Shown here: piece after piece, positions 1-6,083 of the stretch
Numbering within the stretch: the stretch's first letter is position 1
Layout of the letters: every line of letters begins with the position of its first letter
Assembly: GCA_003446315.1 (NCBI GenBank)
Contig: DMBA01000251.1
Location: 1-7,504 of the forward strand
Direction: 5' to 3'
Source of the DNA: Ruminococcus sp.
GTDB taxonomy: Bacteria; Bacillota; Clostridia; Oscillospirales; Ruminococcaceae
DNA: 7,504 nucleotides
Made by a program: the position numbers and the translations under genes
The notes under the pieces: generated by a model
Database searches by the model: none
What the model was told of the DNA's origin: nothing
The model's input: only the letters and a program-made list of their open reading frames with translations

Positions 1-1052
1 TAATCGCCGGACGGAACATATTTATCCAGTGTGCCGTATTTACCGCATTCCATCTCATCGAGTGTCATGCCGGTTGCGAGCATCGCAGAGACCAGAGCGA
101 TCGGGAAGCCGGTCGCTTTGGAAGCCAGCGCAGACGAACGGGATGTACGCGGATTGATCTCAATGACAATGATTCTGTCAGAAACCGGATCATGTGCGAA
201 CTGGCAGTTACATCCGCCGATGACCTGCACTTTATCAACGATGCGGTATGCCTGTTCCTGAAGGCGCTTCTGAACGTCCTCAGAAATGGTCAGCATCGGA
301 GCAGAGCAGAAGGAATCACCGGTATGCACGCCCATCGGGTCGATGTTCTCGATGAAGCAAACGGTAATCATGTTGCCCTTTGCATCACGCACAACTTCCA
401 GTTCCAGTTCTTCCCAGCCGGTCACGCACTCCTCAACGAGCACCTGTCCGACGAGCGAAGCCTGAAGACCTCTTGCACAGACGACTTTCAGCTCCTCGAC
501 GTTATAGACCATGCCGCCGCCGGCACCGCCCATTGTATAAGCAGGACGCAGCACGACCGGATAGCCCAGTTCATCTGCGATCTTCACTGCTTCATCAACG
601 GAATAAGCAACCTCGCTGCGTGCCATTTCCACGCCGATGGATTCCATTGTTTCCTTGAATTCGATTCTGTCCTCACCGCGCTCGATCGCATCGACCTGAA
701 CGCCGATGACCTTCACGCCGTATTCTTTCAGAACGCCTGCTTTATCCAGCTCAGAGCAAAGGTTCAGACCGGACTGACCGCCGAGGTTCGGCAGCAGCGC
801 ATCCGGGCGCTCTTTCTTGATGATCTCGGTCAGACGTGCGCAGTTCAGCGGCTCGATGTAGGTCACATCTGCAACATCCGGATCCGTCATGATGGTTGCA
901 GGGTTTGAGTTGACGAGCACGATCTTGTATCCGAGCTTGCGCAGTGCCTTGCAAGCCTGTGTGCCGGAATAGTCGAACTCGCATGCTTGTCCGATGATAA
1001 TCGGGCCGGAGCCGATAATCATCACTTTGTCAATATCGTTTCTTTTTGGCAT
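1..1052 (-). CDS. carB: Carbamoyl-phosphate synthase large subunit, N-terminal part (partial)
   Basis: This cytoplasmic enzyme makes carbamoyl phosphate from bicarbonate, ammonia (delivered by the glutaminase subunit CarA) and two ATP, feeding pyrimidine and arginine synthesis. About 350 of the roughly 1,070 residues usual for the family are present; the gene runs off the left edge with no stop. The start reads MPKRNDIDKVMIIGSGPIII, followed by GQACEFDYSGTQACKALRK and NSNPATIMTDPDVADVTYIEP, the standard CarB opening (pre-ATP-grasp fold). Further on come LRPAYTMGGAGGG (ATP-grasp glycine-rich loop), ENIDPMGVHTGDS, IVIEINPRTSRTSALASKAT and the edge motif PSGDY. This is the carboxy-phosphate half of the enzyme. 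The ATG at 1050-1052 is chosen because GAGGTG lies about 8 bases upstream. No carA lies upstream: the preceding minus-strand gene is an ABC transporter closed by a terminator. The family call is essentially certain from the motifs. Confidence 0.97.
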   Translation of the reverse strand, partial: MPKRNDIDKVMIIGSGPIIIGQACEFDYSGTQACKALRKLGYKIVLVNSNPATIMTDPDVADVTYIEPLNCARLTEIIKKERPDALLPNLGGQSGLNLCSELDKAGVLKEYGVKVIGVQVDAIERGEDRIEFKETMESIGVEMARSEVAYSVDEAVKIADELGYPVVLRPAYTMGGAGGGMVYNVEELKVVCARGLQASLVGQVLVEECVTGWEELELEVVRDAKGNMITVCFIENIDPMGVHTGDSFCSAPMLTISEDVQKRLQEQAYRIVDKVQVIGGCNCQFAHDPVSDRIIVIEINPRTSRSSALASKATGFPIALVSAMLATGMTLDEMECGKYGTLDKYVPSGD

Positions 1053-1060
1053 AATACAAA

Positions 1061-1066
1061 CACCTC
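1061..1066 (-). promoter_or_regulatory. Ribosome binding site of carB
   Basis: On the minus strand the sequence GAGGTG ends 8 bases before the ATG at 1050-1052. It fixes the carB start. Confidence 0.8.
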
Positions 1067-1079
1067 ACTTCAACTAAGT

Positions 1080-1109
1080 ATTATATCATAAACATACCAT
1101 AGAATGCAA
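1080..1109 (-). promoter_or_regulatory. Sigma-A type promoter of carB with extended -10
   Basis: Read on the minus strand, TTGCAT (-35, bases 1109-1104) is followed after 18 bases by a perfect TATAAT (-10, bases 1085-1080). The -10 is preceded by TGa, giving an extended -10. Transcription should begin near 1073, leaving only about 20 bases before the carB start codon. That is too short for a riboswitch or a PyrR-type attenuator, so any control of carB is more likely to act at initiation. Confidence 0.75.
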
Positions 1110-1166
1110 GTGTTTTTTATAAATTAAAAAATAAACTTTGCAAGATTGGCAATGTGAACGGGAATT

Positions 1167-1197
1167 ACAGAATCAAACCGCTTGTTTTTGGTTCTGT
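1167..1197. other. Inverted repeat of unknown role
   Basis: ACAGAATCAAA (1167-1177) and TTTGGTTCTGT (1187-1197) form an 11-position inverted repeat around a 9-base loop. The single non-Watson-Crick position is a T/G pair on the plus strand and a C/A mismatch on the minus strand. It lies in the gap between the ABC gene terminator and the carB promoter, without a run of T after it on the minus strand. It is not clearly a terminator; it could be a relic or a protein-binding site. Confidence 0.4.
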
Positions 1198-1236
1198 ATG
1201 CAGAAACGCGCCGTTTCCGCTGCCGCGCATGTGCAG

Positions 1237-1270
1237 AAAAATGCCGCACAGATTTGCTCCGTGCGGCATT
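1237..1270 (-). terminator. Intrinsic terminator of the ABC transporter gene
   Basis: AATGCCGCAC (1240-1249) and GTGCGGCATT (1261-1270) form a perfect 10-bp stem with an 11-base loop. On the minus strand the stem runs straight into a short T run. It lies 9 bases after the stop codon of the ABC gene. This supports the end of that transcript and separates it from carB. Confidence 0.85.
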
Positions 1271-1279
1271 GGGATAAGA

Positions 1280-4200
1280 TTATTCGGTACGCAGTGCGAT
1301 GACAGGGTCTTTCTTTGCGGCGAGCTTTGCAGGCACGATACCGGCGATCAGCGTCAGCAGGACGGAGATCGCAACCAGGATCACTGCATAGACCGGACGC
1401 AGGAACGCCACATCCGGCGCACCGGAAGCCTTCTCAATAATCATATTGACCGGAATATCCAGCAGCATGGTAATCACAACGCCGATGACACCGGCAACCA
1501 GACCGACAATAAAGGTCTCGGCATTGAACACATGGCTGACATCGCGCTTGGAAGCACCGATGGAACGGAGAATACCGATCTCTTTGGTGCGCTCCAGAAC
1601 GGAGATATAGGTGATAATGCCGATCATGATGGACGAAACGACCAGTGAGATCGAGACAAAGCCGATCAGCACATAGGATACCATATTGATGATCTTTGTG
1701 ACAGAGGAGAGCAGAATGCCGATATAGTCGGTATATTCGATCTGTGAATCCTCATTCCCGTCTGCGATCTGCTTGTCATTATATTCCTGAATGATGTCCT
1801 CAAACTGTTCTTTTGCTTCAAAGCTGGGCGAATAGATCTGGACTGCAAACGGCGCATCCGGATCACGCTTGCCGAGCTTCTGCATATTGCCGTCATAGGT
1901 GTTATCTGTTGACTGTGACAGGATCTGATCCTTGAAGATGGTCAGCAGCATATCTTCATCCATTTCGGACATTGCCCGTTTCAGGCTGTCGATATCCTTT
2001 GCAGGATTGAACGCCAGTGCCAGTTCATTGAGCTGATCGTCATCCATATCTGCAATATTGGCACGGATGACATCGGCAGTGATCTGCGATTCCATGATCT
2101 TTTTATAGAGCTCCAGCAGCTTATCATCTGCAAGATCTTTCAGCAGTGCAGGATCCGGATCTGTCCCCTGCTCCTCTGCAAGCATCATCATCAAAGCGCC
2201 TTTGCCCTCTTTGGATTTTGCAAAATTCTTTGCATCATCGAGCGTGATGCCTTCCAGCATGGTCGGTGCGACTGCCGCAACGAGATCGTCATCGCTCATA
2301 TCATTCAGCGCCTGCACGACCTCATCCGGGCCGAAGGTATTGCCGTAGAACTGGGAGAACATACCCTGCATCTGGGTGAATTCGGCTTCGCTCATGTTGT
2401 CGATATAATTGTAAACATCATCAATCGTGACATCGTCGATCTCCTCGAATTCATAGCCGGTGAAAACGTCGATGTCGGGATTTTCTTCCTGCTGTTTCAC
2501 GATCTCCGTATCTGCGATCTCATCCAGCAGATATTCCACCAGATCTTTTGTATAGCAGATGGTGCCGGCACGGAGCGCACCGGTCACAGATCCGGCTTTC
2601 TTGCGGACAATACCGCTGATCTGCACCGGCAGACCGTTCTCGATTTTCTCCGCCATATATTCATCATTGCGGGTACGGTCTTTCCAGCAGTTTTCGGTCT
2701 GATCGAACTCATAGAAATCCGTATTCAGGATGACGCGGAACTGCATATTCATCAGTTCGTCATAGGTATAGCTGACCGGCTCGACTTCAACGCCCTTGCC
2801 TGCCATCACATCCGCAAACATGCCGGAGATCTCGTTCGGGTCGCGCAGACCCAGACCGTAAAGCGTCATGCCGGTGATCTCATTGTAGTCATCCACGACC
2901 AGAATCACTTCATTTTTATTCTCCGGCCAGTGACCGCTGACCACATCATATTGTGTATTCAGCATCTCCTGATCGCCGTAAAGCAGCGTCCAGATATCCA
3001 TGCCGTCCGTGCTCATCTGCATGATCTGGGAATAGGAAGAACCCATATTTCCGGTATCATAGCCGAGCATGGAGTAATAAGCATCCACCAGCGGATTCGG
3101 GTTGACCGCCGTCACTTTTTCGCTGGTATCGGCAAGATAGACCATCGGCTGAATGTTGTAGTCATATTCGATATTATAATCTTTCAATCGTTCCTGATTG
3201 TCTTCAAGGTACTGCTTGAAGCCTTTCATATCGTTCTGTTTGACTTCCGCCACCATCGCATTGAACATTTCGGCATCCTTGCCGGTGGAATAGACCTTAT
3301 CCATCGGGTGCGTATCCTCATGTTCTGCCTGACCGGAAATATTCTCCACGATACCGGAAAGGTCAACGGACTGCGAAAGAATCGTCAGCGGATACGAGGA
3401 AAGCGTATTCTCCTGCACATCATTGATATAGGTCTGGAAGCCGTCCGAAAGCGAGAGGATCAATGCAATGCCGATGATGCCGATGCTGCCGGCAAAAGCG
3501 GTCAGCAGTGTCCGCGCCTTCTTGGTCATCAGATTATTCAGCGAGAGGGAGAAAGCCGTGCCCGTACTCATCGAAACGCGCTTTTTCTCTTTTTTCGACT
3601 GTTTCTCTGCTTCTTTCTGTTTCTTTTTCAGGATCGCCTCGCGGTCTTTGACCGCTTTCTCCTCTGTATAAGGCTTGGTATCGCTCTGCACTTTACCGTC
3701 CAGCAGCCGGATAATGCGCGTTGCATACTGTTCTGCAAGCTCCGGATTGTGCGTGACCATAATCACAAGGCGGTCTTTTGCAATTTCTTTCAGCAGATCC
3801 ATGATCTGCACGCTGGTTTCGGTATCGAGTGCACCGGTCGGCTCATCCGCCAGCAGGATCTCCGGATCATTGATGAGCGCACGGGCGATCGCAACACGCT
3901 GCATCTGACCGCCGGACATCTGATTTGGCTTTTTATTGATCTGGTCACCGAGTCCGACGCGCTCCAGCATTTTCCTGGCACGTTCCCGCCGTTCGGCTTT
4001 GGTAATGCCGGAAAGGGTCAGTGCCAGCTCCACATTGGAAAGAACTGTCTGGTGCGGGATCAGATTATAAGTCTGGAACACAAATCCGATCGTATGGTTC
4101 CGGTAGAAGTCCCAGTCTCTGTCCTTATATTCCTTTGTTGACTTGTTTGCGATCGTCAGATCACCGTCTGTATAGCGATCGAGTCCGCCGATGATATTCA

Positions 4201-4342
4201 GCAAAGTTGTCTTGCCGCAGCCGGACGGGCCGAGCACGGCAACAAATTCGTTTTGTCGGAATTGAATGTCGATTCCCTTGAGCGCCTGAACCTCTGAATC
4301 ACCTGCAAGGTAATTCTTGGTTATCCCTTTGAGTCCGAGCAA
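1280..4342 (-). CDS. MacB/FtsX-type ABC transporter, fused ATPase and permease with giant ectodomain
   Basis: A 1,020-residue membrane protein that would use ATP to export or extract a substrate at the cytoplasmic membrane. The N-terminal ATPase (about 1-222) has Walker A GPSGCGKT (38-45), Q-loop Q90, signature MSGGQ (142-146), Walker B ILLADE (162-167, catalytic E167), D-loop GALD and switch His198. A lysine-rich linker (229-256) leads to one membrane helix (about 279-298), then an outside domain of about 570 residues. Three more helices follow (about 888-910, 942-962, 981-1003), with the FtsX coupling motif ERTKEIGILRSIGASKRDV at 917-935. This order and four-helix plan match MacB-like type VII exporters, but MacB's ectodomain is much smaller. 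Residues 647-804 hold acidic helical repeats. The start is TTG (4340-4342), supported by AGGAAAGG 10 bases upstream. A divergent TetR gene suggests inducible expression. The substrate cannot be told; peptide, drug or lipid are all possible. Confidence 0.93.
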   Translation of the reverse strand: MLGLKGITKNYLAGDSEVQALKGIDIQFRQNEFVAVLGPSGCGKTTLLNIIGGLDRYTDGDLTIANKSTKEYKDRDWDFYRNHTIGFVFQTYNLIPHQTVLSNVELALTLSGITKAERRERARKMLERVGLGDQINKKPNQMSGGQMQRVAIARALINDPEILLADEPTGALDTETSVQIMDLLKEIAKDRLVIMVTHNPELAEQYATRIIRLLDGKVQSDTKPYTEEKAVKDREAILKKKQKEAEKQSKKEKKRVSMSTGTAFSLSLNNLMTKKARTLLTAFAGSIGIIGIALILSLSDGFQTYINDVQENTLSSYPLTILSQSVDLSGIVENISGQAEHEDTHPMDKVYSTGKDAEMFNAMVAEVKQNDMKGFKQYLEDNQERLKDYNIEYDYNIQPMVYLADTSEKVTAVNPNPLVDAYYSMLGYDTGNMGSSYSQIMQMSTDGMDIWTLLYGDQEMLNTQYDVVSGHWPENKNEVILVVDDYNEITGMTLYGLGLRDPNEISGMFADVMAGKGVEVEPVSYTYDELMNMQFRVILNTDFYEFDQTENCWKDRTRNDEYMAEKIENGLPVQISGIVRKKAGSVTGALRAGTICYTKDLVEYLLDEIADTEIVKQQEENPDIDVFTGYEFEEIDDVTIDDVYNYIDNMSEAEFTQMQGMFSQFYGNTFGPDEVVQALNDMSDDDLVAAVAPTMLEGITLDDAKNFAKSKEGKGALMMMLAEEQGTDPDPALLKDLADDKLLELYKKIMESQITADVIRANIADMDDDQLNELALAFNPAKDIDSLKRAMSEMDEDMLLTIFKDQILSQSTDNTYDGNMQKLGKRDPDAPFAVQIYSPSFEAKEQFEDIIQEYNDKQIADGNEDSQIEYTDYIGILLSSVTKIINMVSYVLIGFVSISLVVSSIMIGIITYISVLERTKEIGILRSIGASKRDVSHVFNAETFIVGLVAGVIGVVITMLLDIPVNMIIEKASGAPDVAFLRPVYAVILVAISVLLTLIAGIVPAKLAAKKDPVIALRTE

Positions 4343-4352
4343 GATACCACAG

Positions 4353-4360
4353 CCTTTCCT
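4353..4360 (-). promoter_or_regulatory. Ribosome binding site deciding a TTG start
   Basis: AGGAAAGG on the minus strand lies 10 bases before the TTG at 4340-4342. The ATPase family's usual N-terminus (a short lead into a LKGITKNY-like strand) begins exactly there. No in-frame ATG serves better. Confidence 0.65.
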
Positions 4361-4385
4361 GTTTTTCAGTTTGTTTCCGGAACCC

Positions 4386-4403
4386 CGTATTTTCCGAAAT
4401 ACG
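4386..4403. promoter_or_regulatory. Inverted repeat at the ABC gene start point, candidate operator
   Basis: CGTATTT (4386-4392) and AAATACG (4397-4403) form a perfect 7-bp inverted repeat with a 4-base centre. It sits at the predicted transcription start of the minus-strand ABC gene, directly after its -10. A smaller perfect palindrome, TTCCGGAA, lies next to it at 4375-4382. A repressor site is the simplest reading; an RNA hairpin at the 5' end of the message is the alternative. Confidence 0.4.
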
Positions 4404-4408
4404 AAGGC

Positions 4409-4417
4409 AGTATATCA
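4409..4417 (-). promoter_or_regulatory. Extended -10 promoter of the ABC transporter gene
   Basis: On the minus strand the bases read TGATATACT, an extended -10 (TGn plus TATACT). No good -35 lies 16-18 bases upstream; TTGTCA at 4442-4437 is 22 bases away, which is too far. Transcription would start near 4402, giving a leader of about 60 bases. The weak -35 would fit a promoter of modest strength. Confidence 0.5.
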
Positions 4418-4523
4418 TTTTTCTGTGTGTATTTTGTGACAACAAAACAAATTCGGCATTTTGTGCATATCTACAGTTTTAATAGTTGAAATTTGTACAG
4501 AAACCCGATTTTCAGGTTCTCTA

Positions 4524-4552
4524 TTGACTTTTCAGACCGGAATCTGTATAAT
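4524..4552 (+). promoter_or_regulatory. Sigma-A promoter of the tetR-CPBP operon
   Basis: TTGACT (4524-4529) and TATAAT (4547-4552) are separated by exactly 17 bases, near consensus. Transcription should start near 4559, about 37 bases before the TetR start codon. Confidence 0.85.
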
Positions 4553-4564
4553 AACAATTGTAAT

Positions 4565-4578
4565 ATAACACACGTTAT
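4565..4578. promoter_or_regulatory. Inverted repeat in the tetR leader, candidate TetR operator
   Basis: ATAAC-acac-GTTAT is a perfect inverted repeat placed just after the predicted start point of the tetR transcript and before its ribosome binding site. The palindrome ACAATTGT lies just upstream at 4554-4561, overlapping the start point. TetR-family repressors commonly bind such palindromes in their own promoters, so autoregulation is a fair inference, though half-sites of 5 bp are short. Confidence 0.45.
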
Positions 4579-4595
4579 GAAAGAGAGGGATCAAC

Positions 4596-5177
4596 ATGCC
4601 GCCCAAGGCAAAGATCAGTCGGGAAATGATCGCAGAAGCGGGCATGCAGCTTGTCCGTGAGGGCGGGATCGCCGCGCTGAATGCACGGGCTGCCGCAAAA
4701 AAACTCGGCTGCTCCACACAGCCGGTGCTGTACCATTATAAGAATATGCAGGAATTGAAAGCCGCAGTTTATGCACAGGCAGATGCATTTCACACCGCAT
4801 ATCTGGAGCAGCAGGAACATCCGCATCCCCTGCTCAATATGGGTCTGCGTTATATTCGTTTCGGTGCAGAAGAACCGCATTTGTTCCGGTTTCTGTTTCA
4901 GTCGGATCTGCTGCCGTCCCATGATATCGCATCGCTGCTGCGTCAGCCGGAAGTCACACCGATGGTCATGGGCGTTGCGGCAGCGACCGGACTGCCGGCA
5001 GAAGATGCACTGCGGGTCTTTTCGCTGCTGTTCCTGACCGTGCACGGCTGTGCAAGTCTGCTTGCAAACAATTCTGCCGTATTTGATCCGGCATATTTTA
5101 CCGCCGTATTGGAAGACAGTCTGACAGGTGCCGTTTGTGCAGTCAGATCACATCAAAAAGGAGCGCAAATGCTATGA
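4596..5177 (+). CDS. TetR-family transcriptional regulator
   Basis: A 193-residue protein, the usual size for TetR repressors, which bind palindromic DNA as dimers and let go when a ligand enters the C-terminal domain. The N-terminal DNA-binding part spans about 7-55: ISREMIAEAGMQLVREGGIA, then NARAAAKKLGCSTQPVLYHY (29-48) as the helix-turn-helix, closed by KNMQELKAAV. The CSTQPVLYHYKNMQEL form is typical of TetR proteins in Clostridia. The C-terminal part is helical and gives no ligand clue. The ATG at 4596 follows a purine-rich site (AGAGAGGG). The gene is divergent from the ABC exporter and is overlapped by 4 bases at its end by the CPBP gene. It probably represses its own operon and perhaps the exporter too; the second target is inferred from position only. 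Confidence 0.92.
   Translation: MPPKAKISREMIAEAGMQLVREGGIAALNARAAAKKLGCSTQPVLYHYKNMQELKAAVYAQADAFHTAYLEQQEHPHPLLNMGLRYIRFGAEEPHLFRFLFQSDLLPSHDIASLLRQPEVTPMVMGVAAATGLPAEDALRVFSLLFLTVHGCASLLANNSAVFDPAYFTAVLEDSLTGAVCAVRSHQKGAQML
5158..5163 (+). promoter_or_regulatory. Ribosome binding site of the CPBP protease gene
   Basis: AAGGAG lies inside the end of the TetR gene, 10 bases before the ATG at 5174-5176. It decides against the longer in-frame start at 5135, which would add 13 residues of non-membrane sequence and lacks such a site. Confidence 0.8.
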
Positions 5178-5920
5178 AAAAACTATATGAGAAAAAGCCG
5201 GTGCTTTTCGCGGTCATCTGGATCGTGATCTATGTTGTGCTGTTCGGTTCAGCGGGAAATCTGTCGGAGCAGCAAGCGCAGAATTATGCCGTTCAGATCG
5301 GCATCGGGCTGGTGATGACAGCCGTTCTGGTGTTGTTTCTGCGAAAGTATGATCTTGCAAAACTGCACGGCTTCTGCAAATTTCAGGGAGAACCGCGCAA
5401 ATATCTGTATTTCATCCCGCTGCTGATTGCCGGCACAGCAAACATCTGGACAGGCTTCGGCTGGAGGCACGAAACAGCGGCAGAGAATCTGACAGGAATC
5501 GCCGCAATCGGGATCATCGCGCCGTTTCTGGAAGAATTGATCCTGCGCAGCCTGCTGTTCCATGCGATCGCAAAAACGAGCATCAAACGCGGTTATTGGT
5601 TTGCGGCGCTCTCTTTCGGCATCGGGCATTTTTCCAATCTGGCATACGGCGCACCGCTGAAAGAGACTGTGGTTCAGGTGATCTTTGCATGCTGCTTTGG
5701 CATATGTGCCGGCGCACTGTTGACCTGCGGAAAGAGTCTGCTGCCGGGTGTTCTGCTGCATATGGCATGGAACACGCTGAATTTCGTCGGGGCGGCGCAG
5801 ACGAGCGACTCTGTTGATCTGATGTGTATTGCCGCAGCAAGCATTCTGTTCGCCGGATACGGTCTGTATCTGCTGCATGTGCATCATCCGTTTGATGCGG
5901 AAAACGCAGCAAAAAAATAA
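5174..5920 (+). CDS. CPBP family intramembrane metalloprotease (Abi/CAAX-like)
   Basis: A 248-residue membrane protein of the CPBP family, related to eukaryotic Rce1 prenyl protease. Bacterial members are linked to processing of membrane-bound peptides, bacteriocin self-immunity and envelope functions. All three family motifs are intact: EELILR (E120, E121, R125), FGIGH (F148 to H152) and HMAWN (H196 to N200). These glutamates, histidines and asparagine form the active site in the known structure of the family. Hydrophobic segments lie near 10-26, 38-57, 77-91, 107-130, 141-158, 166-185 and 216-235, so about seven membrane spans are likely. The start codon overlaps the TetR stop codon as ATGA, so translation is probably coupled. 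No terminator follows; the stop is 9 bases from the next promoter's -35. The substrate is unknown. Confidence 0.93.
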   Translation: MKKLYEKKPVLFAVIWIVIYVVLFGSAGNLSEQQAQNYAVQIGIGLVMTAVLVLFLRKYDLAKLHGFCKFQGEPRKYLYFIPLLIAGTANIWTGFGWRHETAAENLTGIAAIGIIAPFLEELILRSLLFHAIAKTSIKRGYWFAALSFGIGHFSNLAYGAPLKETVVQVIFACCFGICAGALLTCGKSLLPGVLLHMAWNTLNFVGAAQTSDSVDLMCIAAASILFAGYGLYLLHVHHPFDAENAAKK

Positions 5921-5929
5921 AAAAAGCGC

Positions 5930-5958
5930 TTGACAAATCCAATGAAATATGCTATACT
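5930..5958 (+). promoter_or_regulatory. Upstream promoter P1 of the vitamin salvage operon
   Basis: A perfect -35 TTGACA (5930-5935) and TATACT (5953-5958) are 17 bases apart, and TGc precedes the -10. This is the strongest promoter in the window. It begins right behind the CPBP stop codon. Transcription would start near 5965, inside the following inverted repeat. Confidence 0.85.
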
Positions 5959-5960
5959 GT

Positions 5961-5995
5961 CCCCAATAACATATTACTCATATATGTTATTGGGG
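5961..5995. promoter_or_regulatory. Perfect 14-bp inverted repeat at the P1 start point, candidate operator
   Basis: CCCCAATAACATAT (5961-5974) and ATATGTTATTGGGG (5982-5995) are exact reverse complements around a 7-base centre. The repeat starts 2 bases after the P1 -10 and ends 22 bases before the P2 -35. There is no T run on either side, so it is not an intrinsic terminator. A repressor bound here would block P1. In the RNA from P1, much of it would fold into a hairpin at the 5' end if initiation falls at its left edge. Confidence 0.6.
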
Positions 5996-6017
5996 ATATA
6001 TGCGTTTGGAGCCGCAC

Positions 6018-6046
6018 TTGCATTTTTCTGCGGGATGTGCTATAAT
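6018..6046 (+). promoter_or_regulatory. Second promoter P2 of the vitamin salvage operon
   Basis: TTGCAT (6018-6023) and a perfect TATAAT (6041-6046) are 17 bases apart, with TGc ahead of the -10. Transcription should start near 6053, about 31 bases before the kinase ATG. It gives a route of expression that does not include the inverted repeat. Confidence 0.75.
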
Positions 6047-6083
6047 GTCAGCAGAAAACTTTCAGGAACGGAGGTTCAGGGCG

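Noticed and set aside
192..908. Plus-strand open frame of 238 codons opposite carB
   Set aside because: It lies wholly antisense to an unmistakable CarB sequence, has no ribosome site and its product resembles no known fold.
1154..1648. Plus-strand open frame of 164 codons
   Set aside because: It crosses the ABC gene terminator and reads antisense to the permease end; the product is low-complexity (Asp, Asn, His, Gln) and has no start signals.
2930..4141. Plus-strand open frame of 403 codons opposite the ABC transporter
   Set aside because: It is a mirror of the ATPase and ectodomain coding sequence; its product is rich in His, Ile, Leu and Arg in the way antisense frames of such genes are.
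5249..5887. Minus-strand open frame of 212 codons opposite the CPBP gene
   Set aside because: It is antisense to a gene with all three CPBP motifs; rich in Cys, Gln and Arg with no recognisable domain.
5961..5995. The 14-bp inverted repeat as terminator of the tetR-CPBP operon
   Set aside because: No T run follows on either strand, the stem is A/T-rich in its inner half, and it lies behind the -10 of P1.
6000..6083. In-frame upstream ATG that would lengthen the B6 kinase by 28 residues
   Set aside because: No proper ribosome site at usable spacing, the extension contains promoter P2, and the family N-terminus starts at the ATG at 6084, which has GGAGG upstream.
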